Part shown: positions 20,250 through 31,790 of the stretch, one piece after another
Layout of the letters: each line of letters begins with the position of its first letter
How positions within the stretch are numbered: the stretch's first letter is position 1
DNA from: Helianthus annuus
Lineage: Eukaryota > Streptophyta > Magnoliopsida > Asterales > Asteraceae
Direction of reading: 5' to 3'
DNA: 64,000 nt
Assembly: GCF_002127325.2 (NCBI RefSeq)
Contig: NC_035448.2
Location: forward strand, 129,095,144-129,159,143
The notes under the pieces: model-generated
Database searches by the model: none
What the model was told of the DNA's origin: nothing
Seen by the model: the letters and a program-made list of their open reading frames with translations, nothing else
Translations under genes and position numbers: made by a program

Positions 20250-22140
20250 TGTCAATGCATATTCTTATATTGTGTCAGTTCCTTTACAATTGGTACAAGT
20301 CATTTGAATTCCATGTGTTGTCAGTTTTCCTGGTTTTTTAAGATCTTCATGTGGATCTTTTCTTCTACTATTATTTGGTCGGCGAGGAGCAAATTTGATT
20401 GAAGGTCGATCCAAAGGAAAACTAACACATGGCCAGTACCTTCAATAGGCAAATGTGAAATTGTGAATTCATATGACTTCATGTATGTTTCCTTATTGTA
20501 ACAGCCATGAACATACTCCTCGACATTCTTATTTAGGAACCCAACCACTACACAAGTATACATGTTACGTCCCACTTTTTACAAGTACATGTTTTGTTAT
20601 TCATGTCTGCAGAAACATCATCTAAATCCTTTACTTTGAACATATTCGATGATGATAGGTATATTTCACATATATAAGCCTAATATTTCTCTTTATCAAG
20701 CTTCAATTGTAACCTAGGACACACAATTGTATCTTTAGCAGCCATTTGTGTATGGTTTGTAGTTAGCCCACTCATTATGGATACCATGATATCTTCTAAC
20801 ATATTAATATGTTAAGATCTAACTGAATTATTATTCCATTAAAAGTCTCTACCATTTTGTTTATATTCCTACCTTAGTTGTGCTATTGGAGGGATTTACT
20901 GAGTATGCTGATGATGTTGTTGTTTATGTTGACATCATGTTTTGTGTGATTGTTAAGAAAGCACCTTGAAAAGCATTTAGGATTCTATTTCATGAATGCA
21001 TCTACTACATCTGCTGGTAATTCTTTCATCTCCTTGATAGCATAATTATAGGCAGCCTCACAATATTCCCTAATTGCCTTCTAAAAACCCCTTCAACTCT
21101 TCACCTTTGAACTTTTTATGCCAGTTTGCAAAAATGTGCCATGCACAAATTTTAAGCTCAACATTATTCCACAATAATGAAACAACATTCAGTAATCCCT
21201 GTCACATCATAATTGTTAGAATTTATCTAAAACGTAACTAACATCCCAAAAAAGTCGAGCCACACCTTCTGTTGGTCAGATATGAGTGCCCAACCCTTCC
21301 TACCATTATTGATCTCTATACATTTTCTCAATTCATCCATAAATCATTCTCAGTTGTCATTGTTCTCACCTTCAACTACTACCCAGGTTACAAGGTACAT
21401 TTGGTCATTAGCATCCCTTCCTATGGCGCCAACAACATATCTCCTAGAAATGCTTTAAGAAAACATCCATCTAGATATAACACCTTCATGTAACCTACCA
21501 AAAACCCTTCTTTCTAGTCAGTTTAGTCATTTATGACTGGAAGATCTTCTCTGTACTTGTTCCCTCAGATGTGATCATCTTCACTCTCCCTAGGTGAGTT
21601 AATATTAGCATTAAAATCATCATAATTGCTACATGCTTCTAAATGTGAACCCCCTGCATCAACATATCCTTTTAAAACCCGATCAAACAATTTACCTTGT
21701 ACATCAGTGGGTTTCACTAAACACTCCTTAAGCAAGTTCTTCTTTGATACACGATCTTCTTCATTCACCTTTTGTATTGCAACAATTGAATCTCTCTGCT
21801 CTTTATCTGACCCACAAGTAATTACATCATCATCCAAATTACCATCATATGACTCATCATAATCTGAACCCTCTTCATCTGAACATTCTTCATCTGATCT
21901 GCCACTAGTTAATTGATCTCCAATATTAACAGGACCACCTTCCTTATTTAAACCATTATTATTTGTGTCTAGTGGTGGTTCAATTTTTCTAGCTATAAGC
22001 TTAGTGTACCTCCTACCAACAAGTGTAATCAGTAAATTAAATAAAAGCATCAGGGAAAATAAAATCTCTCTAGTGTAACATTGATGCCAATAAATCAAGA
22101 AAAGATCTTGCCTACATAGTAATTTTTCACGAATATCCAC
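20250..22140 (-). pseudogene. MULE (Mutator-like) transposase, decayed
   Basis: Read on the minus strand. The N-terminal part (22140-21565) is an open 191-codon frame rich in Asp and Glu. The catalytic domain follows in broken frames: Leu-Asp-Gly-Cys-Phe-Leu-Lys (near 21480-21455), Gly-Arg-Asp-Ala-Asn-Asp-Gln-Met-Tyr (near 21420-21395), Ile-Ser-Asp-Gln-Gln-Lys (near 21280-21263) and Cys-Ala-Trp-His-Ile-Phe-Ala-Asn-Trp-His-Lys-Lys (near 21150-21115). A SWIM-type Cys-x-Cys segment ending in Lys-Lys-Trp-Asp-Val-Thr lies at about 20592-20564. The C-terminal frame (20575-20321) leads into Cys-Thr-Asn-Cys-Lys, half of a zinc knuckle (about 20300-20285). The DNA-binding region between the acidic N-terminus and the catalytic domain is mostly deleted, and stops and frameshifts are frequent. 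Confidence 0.78.
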
Positions 22141-22180
22141 TTATTACAGTTAAACATCATGGGTTTAGAAAGTTTGTGGG

Positions 22181-23714
22181 TGTCACACCCCAACCGATGG
22201 TGGAAACATCAAGGCAAGACGTAATTGATTGCTCAAAGATAACATAACACTAAAAAATTTGACAATATATTATGATTTAAAATTTCATTTCATTCATCGA
22301 ACAACATGTTACATTGTTTTGAAAGGAAAGTACAACATTTTGCAAATTTCATAACTAGAAACATAAAAAAAATACAAAAATAAAACTTGGTGACTTTCTA
22401 GTCCACCCTAAATAGATTTCTTATGATATCGTCATCATACATTTCCTGCAACAAAATATATAAAATATATGTCAACAAAATAATGTCGGTGAGCATATAA
22501 GTTTATCGACATAGCATAAGTATGAATGAAGTCTCAAATCTACATGTTAATTGTATACTAAGTTATATAAATCATACTACATGCTTAAGCTAAAAATCAA
22601 TCCAAAGTGTCCACTAGCGTAATCTTATCACCACGGTAAATAAGAACATAGTGATTAAATACTTAACAATGACCCAATAAACGGGGCGGTGCGCTAAACC
22701 TATAGCGTTATACATGTTAAGGGAGGCTTATTCAAGTTAATGATAGATAATGCATAAGGTTGTCCTAGTATGTATAAACAAGTAACATAACAAATAGCAT
22801 GTTTAAGGATTGAGTGTTTGCATAAGATTGAGTGTATGTGTGTGATTGTGTATTTAATTATGGACACATGTTGCAACCCAAATAGTGTTTAAAGCGTAAA
22901 ATGGGTCAAGTATGAACTTATGGTTTGCGCAGATTTCCACAAAACCGAGTGTGCAGTTTTGGAGGATGGAATCACCAAGTTACCCGAAAAAGGATAAACA
23001 AAGGTGTGTGAGTATGAGAGTTGGAGATCGGAAAGTAAATGGGAATTATATACGTATGAAAGTACATAAAACATACCTTGTTTTTGGACACTTAAGTTGG
23101 ACACTATTGTTAATTGTGTTTTTCATGGGTACTAAGTCACCCATTAGAAGTCCAACCTAAGGAACGCGAATCTAAGGTATTTTCCACCTTAACACATAAC
23201 ATTTACTCATGGATTGGTTGATGCCACGATTTGGTTTAGGAATAAGTATTATATATATATATATATATATATATATTAGTATGTATATAGCAATGAATTT
23301 GTCATGTGTTAGTCAAGTATTGTCATGCATAGGTAGGATAAATCCTTTAACCTCAAGAATTCACTAATGTACAAATCATCACATGGATGATTCGGATGGT
23401 CATGAATACAATACGAAGAACATAATTAAATCATCTAATTCACCAAATAGCCAAGTGAGTTTAAGTAGATAAGTGCTTCCAAACATGGTTATGGTTGGAG
23501 ACTTGGTGTAGTTTGTTCACTTTGTTTGCTTGGAAGCTACTTGGTGACTTAGGTTGTATGAAATGTAAACATATAATTATAATATTTCTGGAACAGAACT
23601 TCAATCCAAACCTATCCAAAACAAATATGTCAAAGTTGAGATTATTTAGATCCAATTTTCTTTGAAATAGCAATGTTTTTGTTTGGTAATCCATCATTAA
23701 CAAAGTTATGTATA
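22181..23714. repeat. LTR fragment related to the solo LTR at 32704
   Basis: It begins TGTCACACCCCAACCGATGG, nearly the same start as the solo LTR at 32704. A second shared block is GTGAGCA(C/T)A(C/T)AAGTTT (near 22490; 33170 in the other copy), and a third is a CACCCAAAAGTG-like stretch (22873; 33538). There is no coding domain. I see no right terminus; the outer Copia element probably inserted into this LTR or just beyond it. A (TA)n run lies at 23250-23277. Confidence 0.5.
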
Positions 23715-23719
23715 TTATG
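23715..23719. other. Target-site duplication TTATG (left) of the outer Copia element
   Basis: TTATG precedes the element end TGTAGG at 23720 and recurs at 46595-46599 directly after the other LTR. An exact 5-bp match fits Copia integration and ties the two LTRs to one insertion 22.9 kb apart. Confidence 0.9.
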
Positions 23720-24184
23720 TGTAGGATCATTTTCGGACCCGAACGAGTCGATCAGAAGAGTTTTACTCAGTTTGAACGGCGGAGACAGACAAACTGAGGT
23801 CAATTCAGCAAGATATTACTTTAAACTGTCGATTTTATTAATAAGATGACGTTTTACAGCGAGTCGACACTTCGGCAGCACTTCGTGGCAAAACCGGAAA
23901 GAATGTTATGTGATTCCGCTCGAACTGCCCTATATATAGGCGAGCAGATTCCGCTTGAACATGTGCATGTTCATTTCAAGCGGAATCAGGACATTAAACT
24001 CAAGCGGAATCAGCATGTAATCTCGAGCGGAATTAGAATGTATATGATTTCGCTTGAAAATGACTTGATGTCATTTCAAGCGGAATCACCACTAATTCAC
24101 ACTTTCTCGTTTTTCGTGCCCTGATCTAACTAGTTCTATACAAGACTCGATACAAGACGAAGTTGACAGACAGATGCACCAACA
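23720..24184 (-). repeat. 3' LTR of the outer Copia element (465 bp)
   Basis: In element orientation it runs from TGTTGGTGCATC (24184) to GATCCTACA (23720). It holds a palindromic TATATATA at 23931-23938 and hairpins of the GATTCCGCTTGAA motif at 23947-23987 and about 24046-24087. This end is complete, unlike the 5' copy. Confidence 0.92.
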
Positions 24185-24196
24185 AACTCCCCCTTG
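24185..24196 (-). other. Polypurine tract of the outer Copia element
   Basis: On the minus strand AAGGGGGAGTT abuts the LTR start TGTTGG. This fixes the element's orientation. Confidence 0.85.
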
Positions 24197-24812
24197 GATG
24201 TTGACGGAGTCTTCAATGTCGAGTCTTCGCATCTTCAGTCTTTATCAGTCTTCAGGCTTCTCTTTGAAGTATCTGACGCTGTAAGTAACCTCAATCTCTA
24301 TCTCCTCTTCTCATTTTCAATCAATCAATCTTCCCTCGAATGTTGATTTCTTCTCTATTGCATTAACACAGATCCAGGATCAGCACTGGCTCTAACTGCT
24401 ACAGACTCCCCCTTTCAATAAGCTGGGATCACAATCTGGCTTTCACAGGTTCAAGATCGTTGCCTGGCTCAAATTCTTCTCAGGATCGAAAGCTGGCTTT
24501 TTATCCCAAGATCACCTAGCTCTTATCCTGTTTCCTGCACAAATTCTCTACCCAAAAATAAATTTTCAATTTGATAAGTTTATACTCTTCTTACCACTTG
24601 TAGGATAGATCACAAACTGATCTATCATTTAGAATCTCTAATGAACCACTTTCAAGAATATCACATTCAAAGCTTCTGATGACCACTTGTAAGAAAGACT
24701 TTTAAATTCTTTTTACTTAAAACTCCCTTTCACAAAATGTCATCATGTTTAGCACTTGGAAGTTTGAAAATCAGCTCTCCAACACCAGTTGTCAAAAATC
24801 TTTTTGAATTTT
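24197..24812 (-). other. Outer Copia 3' spacer
   Basis: Non-coding. It holds another purine-tract-like AGGGGGAGT (minus strand, 24404-24412), imperfect units around GGATC and CTGGCT (24370-24530) and ACCACTTGTA(A/G)G sites near 24594 and 24682. It continues on the far side of the nested element at 40459. Confidence 0.65.
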
Positions 24813-24817
24813 TAAAA
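24813..24817. other. Target-site duplication TAAAA of the inner Copia element
   Basis: TAAAA precedes the LTR end at 24818 and recurs at 40454-40458. It shows the inner element landed in the outer element's 3' spacer. Confidence 0.88.
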
Positions 24818-25550
24818 TGTTAGGATCTGAGTTTGGATTGATTGTGATTTGTGTTTGAATTTAGATGAACAAATGGAAGAGTAGTGCAGCGGAATTTAAA
24901 TGGAAGCAAACTTTTCACAATCAAACAGAAGAAATGCTTTCAATCATACATTTTCAACACAGAATCAAATGATTAAATTTATTTTTAAACTCTGATTACA
25001 ATGCATGTATGATTCGCAAACTCCCCCTCAGCCCGAGCTCAGTGTTTGTTCGTGTAAGAAGAAGATGGTGAAAAGAGCTAAACAGAACAGTACAAAGTAC
25101 TGTTTTATTTATAGGCACTTGCAAACCACTGAGCATCTAAGCTGACGTCACCCTAAAAGTGACATCTAACCTCCTAACAAACTCTAACCTCTGATCTATA
25201 CAAACACTGCTATGCTAACTACTGATATTACATTTCAATACATAAAACAAACTTAAACTGCTGCTGCATCCTTCCACTGCTGTGAACCCAGCAGTACTTG
25301 TCATGATCAGCAGTGCTTGAACCAAGGCAGTAGATTGAGCAGCAGAGCTTTGGTTCTTCAATCAGACTTTAACTTGACCAGCAGTTGTAGGTCAGCTGTT
25401 TGCATGATCAGCAGATAGGAGGTCAACAGATGTTGAAACCACTTTCAAGGGGAGAGACTTGCAACCAAACATCTGCTTATTCTGGATCCATTTCTCTGAT
25501 TCAGTTTTGGCTTTCATTATCTGTTCATTTGGCAGGGTTCAATCCCAACA
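24818..25550 (-). repeat. 3' LTR of the inner Copia element (733 bp)
   Basis: In element orientation it starts TGTTGGGATTGAACC (25550) and ends CAGATCCTAACA (24818). It is rich in AGCAG(T/A) words and carries a purine-tract-like AGGGGGAG (minus strand, 25021-25028). A TATAAATA on the minus strand near 25108-25115 is a candidate TATA box. Confidence 0.92.
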
Positions 25551-25562
25551 ATCTCCCCCTGG
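25551..25562 (-). other. Polypurine tract of the inner Copia element
   Basis: The minus strand reads CCAGGGGGAGAT directly before the LTR start TGTTGGG. Position and composition are as expected for the Copia plus-strand primer. Confidence 0.85.
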
Positions 25563-25599
25563 AACAGATAATGCCAAAACTCTTCATTATTGTAGATCT

Positions 25600-28500
25600 T
25601 TATTGCCTCATCAGCAGTTCCCTTATTTGCCCTTTGAGTTGCAATTCAAAGGTTAAGGCATATGTATCATCATCATCTCTGCTAAGTGGAAGATCAAGGA
25701 GATCCTGCAAATCTTCAAGACTCAGGACAAGAGTTTGTTCCCTTGTTAATTTCTTCACTTCGCCATCAAACCTGAACATAGTCAATACGTGGGTCTGTTT
25801 ATCAGTTTTCCACTTTAGTACTTTTGAGCCTGATGGGTTTCTTGGGAGATTTTTATTTGATGAGGAGTTTGGTGATGCTGGCCTATTCATGACTGGCTGA
25901 GCAGTACTTGCAGATTGTTCCAATTCAGATTCTTCTTTCATCATTAACATAATTCCCTCTTTTACAAGGTCATTACCAGCAATTAGATCTTGAACTGTTT
26001 CAGCACCCAACTGGTTTTGACTCCTTCTTTTGTAGATGGCAGCACCAGCGGGAGCAGTGGTTCTTTTGGCTTGCAGCTTTGGTGGTCTTTTTGAAACCTC
26101 TGCTTTGGAGTAATCAGGTTTTTGTGGAGCTGTTGGATCTTTCTTCCTGAGCTCCTCCAACCTTTTATAGGTGGCCCTGATCCTCGCTTCTCCCCACTTT
26201 GACACAGAATTCCTTGACCCATAATCAGTTGTGATTAGCTCTTCTTTCATTCTCTTCAACTCTAGTGCCTTTTCAGCTTCAAACTGTTTGAATTTTTCAG
26301 GAGGAGTTTGCTGGACATTCTCTTTGATCATCTCTTGGATCCTAGCTGCTTCATTTTCAAGCTCAGGAATGGTCCAGTTTTTGTACATGTGTTTCTCCCC
26401 CTTGTATTTCTTGGTTGCCATGATGCTTTCAATGTAGTCTTTTCTAAGAGTTTCATCTGTTCTTTCTGAAATTTGTTGACATACATTTTTTGCAAATTGT
26501 TCTAAAGATCTGACTTGTGTGAGCAGGAATTGATAATTCTGCTGAATTTCTCTATCAGATTTTCATTGAGCATTTATTTTTGAGATATCCTCTGCCTGTT
26601 TAGCTTTGACTTTCAAATATTCTTCAATATTGTTTGGTCTTGGATATCCTTCAACTGATGGTAAACTCCTTTTAGCAGGGTCATCCTCATAGTAAAAGGA
26701 CTTAATTTCTTTTCTGACTGTTATGAGTTCAAGAGGAAATTGGACACCTGCAGGAGGTAAGGACTTGTAAATTTGAGCTGAAGAGAGAGGAATGGGTTTT
26801 GGAATTGTGATAAGTGCTTGGGATTTTGAAGCTGTTGGTGGTGGTGATGGAGAATCATCATCTGGTATGATAACCCTTCTCCTTTTTATTTTAGGAGAGG
26901 CAGATGATGTTTTGGATGGAACAGTGGCAGTAGTTTGAGTGGCAGTGGTTTGTGACTGACTAACAGTTGTTGAAACAACTGGTGTTTCAACCACTGTTGT
27001 CATTACAACAGATGTTTTAGCATCTGCTGTCTTCTGCTTTAAGGCAGGAACTGATGGTGGAGATATTGTTTTTGGTGGTAGTAAGGCAGTGGTAGTGGTG
27101 TGTGTTGAAGTGAGAGCAGTTGTTGTAACAACTGAGGTACCAGCAGATGTTGATACAACATGAGTTTTAGCAACTGTTTGGATGGAGGTTTGATGTTGGT
27201 GGCCTTTGGATGGTGGTTTTGGAGTATCCTTTGGAAGACTGGATGGTGTGGACTTGGGTTTCCTTACTTTTCTAGTAAGATTTCCTTTTGGAACAGGATT
27301 TTGATCATCCTTTTCACCAGAACAACCCTGCTCATTCAGCTTCATGAAGGCTCTTTTCTCCTCATTCCACCTTGACAAATCCTTTGCCGCTCTATCCCTT
27401 TTCACACTTATGATACCATCATCAAGTGCATTCTGGGTAACATCAACCTTCTTGCTTCCATCTGGCAAGGGAATTTCTCTGAGCATTGCATCTTTTTCTG
27501 TATCAAGGTATAGCCCATTATCAATCCCTTTCTTTATCCACTCCTTAATTTTCTCCCCCTTTTTGGCATTATCTGAGGGAATTTCGTCAATGAAGAGAAC
27601 TGTCGGAGGAGCAGTGCCAGTGGTTGTCAACAGATGGGCCTTGATAGCCTTGATGTCATCTTTTGTATCCTTGAACCTAGACTCCATTGCATGTTTGAGC
27701 TCTTGAACATGTTTTTCATGCTGCTGCTCAGCCATCTGGTGTTGTTGGTGGAGAAATGGTTGAAGAAGATTCCAGAGCTCATTTGTAACATCTGCTGGTG
27801 GTGGAGCAGGTGCTTGAGGTGGAACAGCAGTGGATGGTACCATTTGAACTGTTAACAACTGTTGCAGCATTTCTTTGATTTCTACAACAGATGTATCCAG
27901 TTTTTCAACTCGTTCTGTCAATTCATGGTACTTTAAATCATCACCCAATTTAATGGGATCATCTGATTTCCCACTAGCAGTGGTTGTATCAGAGGTTGAG
28001 GTAGGGAGTGTACTCCAAACATCAACCACTGATGCCCCTTTTTCTTGGTACTGGGGTCTTCTTCCTTCAACACTTGATAATCTTTTGATGGAACCAGTGG
28101 TTAATACAAACTCACTAGCAGATAACAGAGGTGTTATGGAAGGAATTGCCTCCAAGGAAGTCTTATTGATGTAACCACTGTCCAAGAGTAAACCTGTAGG
28201 TTCAACACTTGTAGTGGCTGCTTCACTTGGAATACCACCAAGAGTTACTTGTAACTCAAGGGGTGTAACCTCCTCAGGTTGTGTTGGTGGGTTAGCAAAG
28301 ATGATACATCAAGCCCAGTCTCATGTTGAGGTATTTTCTCATGAACAGGTGAGTGAGAAGGACTGGTTTGTGCTAGGTTCAAATCAATTGCATCCAATAG
28401 TAGTTTGGTGTTTGGAGGAATTGGGGATGTGAAGGTAGGTTTAGAAAGCGGAATTGCCCTGGGTATTGGGCTGTGGAGGATGGAAACGAGTGCTTCCAGA

Positions 28501-29723
28501 GCCTCATGATGTGGTGACCCTTTTTGTACAACCTGTTCTTTTTGTGAAGAGACAGGAGGAGTTTCAGGTATGGGTTGAGATATTTCTACCAACTGCTGTG
28601 AGGAAGTAGCAGCAGTGGTTTGTTGTGACTTTTGTGCTGTCACAGGTAGTTGCTCTGGTATCTCATCCTCCAGAGTTGCCGTTTTGGTATGTTTTGGGGG
28701 TTTTTGATTTTTCTTTTTCTTTGGCTTTTTGTTGATTGTAGGTGTGGGTTTCAAGGCAGTTGTTTTGCTACCTTGATCACCTTGAGCAGTGGGCTCAGCA
28801 GCAGATACTTGAGGAGCAGTGTTTGCTGCTAAAGTCTGCTCAGGCATCTCTGCTTGTGTTTTGCAAGGTGCTGACATTCTTGTAAATGTTTCAGCAGTTA
28901 AGCTTTTTATTTGAAAAGAGTCACCTTGATTTATTACCGCAAGATCATCCTTACTGAATTTTTTCTCAAAATAATAACTTAAAAATCTTGGAAACAGTAA
29001 GAATGATTTCATTTCAACATTTTTAACAAAATCATTGAAGATTACCTTGGAATAGTTAAAGTTCTCTGTTTGTAAAATAGCATATCCCAAGTTTTGAATC
29101 TTCATTGGTATTTCATTAAAAGAAGTGGTTTTATTTGAAACACACACGAGGAGGGTATGGAATAAAAATCTTGTTGCAGGAGGGACGAAACCTTTTTGTA
29201 AGGTATCCCTCGTCATCATTGTGTCTGCATACCCTCTCTCAATGAAGTCAATTTTTAACTCGTTTTTAGGGAAGGAGTCCCTACCTTCTTGATCAGCGAG
29301 CTGAAAGACCTTAGATATGGATTGCGGTGTTATTTGAACTGCCTTTTTCTGCAGAGTGGAGTTAATGGCTATAACTTTTTCTCCTTGTTTTTCAAGGATA
29401 CAATTTTTCCAAAACTCTCTCTGAGTTTGCAGATAAATGGGTGCATCAGCGGTTAACAAAGTTTTGTACTTTGATGCGTTGAGCATATCGAGGATGGAAT
29501 CAAATGTATCGGTGGTGCCGGGTTTTGTGAGAAGACCCAGAAGATTATGAGATGTTTTGTGTGGGATTTCTGTGGAGGTAGCCTTTTGAGAGGCCCCTTT
29601 TGAAGATTTTGTGGATGATTTCGATTTTGTCATTTTGAAGATGAAAATCGAAGATGAGATTGTGGAGAAATTTGATGAAATGTGATGGAAACTGCTTTGA
29701 GAAGAGAACTTTGAAGAATTCAA
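25600..29723 (-). pseudogene. Sirevirus post-RT ORF (env position), broken
   Basis: Three consecutive minus-strand frames form one former gene: 29723-28245, 28185-26563 and 26421-25600. The likely start is the Met at 29633 (Met-Thr-Lys-Ser-Lys). A frameshift near 28290 separates parts one and two, and a TGA at 26563-26565 separates parts two and three. The rebuilt length would be roughly 1,340 residues. The first ~250 residues look globular. The middle is very rich in Thr, Ser, Pro, Ala, Val and Lys, with a heptad-like stretch around 27900-27600. The last part is charged with more likely coiled coil. I see no signal peptide or membrane span, so a true envelope role is unsupported. Sireviruses often carry ORFs of unknown function here. 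Its repeats encode Thr-Ala/Thr-Val runs via the word CAGTGGTT/AACCACTG. Confidence 0.7.
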
Positions 29724-30201
29724 TTCGACAGTGAAATCCTGTTTGGGTTTTGAAAGGGGGTTTTATTGATGAAAAGTGAATGCTGATGTGGCAGCGGTTA
29801 CAAAAGGTCTGACCACTAAGTACTGTCCGCATGCCATCCCCTGGTGAAGTGAAGGACAATACTTTTGAACAGTACATTTTGTGAAAACAACTGGTGAAGA
29901 CAGTAGTTGTAGTAGTAATGGAGAACAGTGGATGCTTTTAGCTATCAGTAGATAGCACAGTAGTGGATACAACACTGATTTTGAACATCAGTGCTTATCA
30001 AAGGAAAATGAGAACAGGGGATGACTTTCAGCAGTGAGCAGACTTTTGAGGTAGAACAGACTTTTGAACCCATCAGTGGTTATGGCAGACTTTTAGGATT
30101 TTTAATGAAAAATTCATTATTTAGCTATTTTTAAGGATGGATTTTTGATTTTCTGAAAACATTTTAATGCTTTTATTCATAGAAAAACAGGATTTTGCCT
30201 G
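29724..30201 (-). other. Spacer between RT/RNase H and the env-position ORF
   Basis: Non-coding, with many CAGTGG/CCACTG words (for example near 29920 and 30067) that recur across this element. Confidence 0.55.
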
Positions 30202-31766
30202 TTATTCCATGTTTAGCATGCCAATCCTAGAGATCAAGCTTTCAAAGGTGGATGTGTCTAATGCTTTGGTTAGCACATCTGCCAGCTGATCCTTAGTTGG
30301 AACATGATGCAGAGAAATCAAACCTTTTTCATAGCAATCCCTCACAAAGTGATGTCTGATGTCGATGTGTTTGGTGGTTGAATGGGAAACTGGATTTTTG
30401 ATGATATTTTCTGCTGCCTGGCTGTCCAACATAAGTGGTGTCTTCAAGGCAGTGATACCAAAATCCAGTAACTGATTTTGAAGCCAAAGCAGTTGGGCTG
30501 TACAGCTTGCAGCAGCTATATATTCTGCCTCAGCAGTGGATGTGGAAACAACTACTTGCTTTTTGCTTTGCCAAGATACTAAGCAATTGCCTAGGAATTC
30601 ACACCCTCCTAAAGTTGACTTCCTTGTTTTATCACATCCAGCAAAGTCACTATCTGAGAAACCTGAAAGCTCAATTTTACCATCAGCTGGATACCAGATA
30701 CCAAGTGTGGGAGCACCTTTTAGGTATCTGAATATCCTTTTTACAGCAATAAGGTTTGACTTTCTAGGGGCTGATTGGGATCTTGCACAGACACATGTTG
30801 CAAACATGATATCTGGTCTAGATGCAGTTAGGTATAATAAAGACCCAATTATGCTTCTATATAAGGTTTGATCAACCAAATCATCCTTTTCTTCAGACAT
30901 GACCAATTTATTGGTTGCAATGGGTGTACTACATGGTTTACAATCATCCATATCAAATTTCTTTAAAAGTTCTTTGGCATACTTGCCTTGATGAATGAAA
31001 GTACCATTTTGCAGCTGCTTTACTTGGAGACCAAGAAAGCACTGGAGTTCACCCATTGCACTCATTTCAAACTCAGCTGTCATGAGTTGCTTGAACTCTT
31101 CATACATTTCATTACATGTGCTTCCAAAAATGATGTCATCAAATCCTTCCCTCTCCATTTTAAAAACAGTGTTTTATCAATCCTGCCTCTGGTGAAACCA
31201 ATGGAAAGTAAAAAGGTGGACAGAGTTTCATACCAGGCCCTTGGTGCTTGCTTCAAGCCATACAAAGCTTTATTTAGCTTGTAGACATGATCTGGATAAA
31301 ATGGATCCTCAAAACCTGGAGGTTGACAAACATAAACCTCCTCTTGAATCTTACCATAGAGGAATGCACATTTGATATCCATTTGATACATCTTGATGTT
31401 GTGGTTGACAGCAAAGGCGAGAAAGAGTCTGATAGCTTCAAGTCTTGCTACTGGGGCGAATGTTTCATCATAGTCAATGCCCTCTTCTTGTCTGTAACCT
31501 TGAACCACAAGCCTGGCTTTATTCTTGACAACAATGCCCCTTTCATCAGTTTTGTTTTTGAAGACCCACTTTGTGCCAATAGGACTTACATTCTCTGGCA
31601 GTGGAACAAGCTCCCATACTTGTTGTCTTCTGAACTGTTGGAGCTCCTCTTTCATAGCTTCTACCCAGCTGTTGTCTTTCAGTGCCTCTTGGTACTTGAC
31701 TGGCTGATGGAGTGATAGAAAACCAGCAAAAAGACAAATGTTTTGGGACTGCTTTCTTGTAAGCAC
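30202..31766 (-). pseudogene. Inner Copia reverse transcriptase and RNase H, active site damaged
   Basis: Two minus-strand frames (31766-31080 and 31158-30202) make the Copia RT and RNase H. The RT starts with Tyr-Gln-Glu-Ala-Leu and Trp-Val-Glu-Ala-Met and has Lys-Trp-Val-Phe-Lys, Gln-Met-Asp-Ile-Lys-Cys-Ala-Phe-Leu (near 31385) and Leu-Tyr-Gly-Leu-Lys-Gln-Ala-Pro (near 31260). At the catalytic box Copia elements have Tyr-Val-Asp-Asp; here the second frame reads Gly-Phe-Asp-Asp (near 31140), joined to the upstream Leu-Phe-Leu-Lys by a junction several codons too short, with a frameshift. So a small deletion hit the stretch just before the catalytic Asp pair. Downstream, RNase H keeps Asp-Ser-Asp-Phe-Ala-Gly and the Glu-Ala-Glu-Tyr block. 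The frame ends at 30202. Confidence 0.88.
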
Positions 31767-31790
31767 CCCTTCATTGATGTTGCCAATGAT

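Noticed and set aside
25600..29723. Retroviral-type envelope protein
   Set aside because: No signal peptide, membrane span or surface/transmembrane layout can be seen; only its position suggests env.
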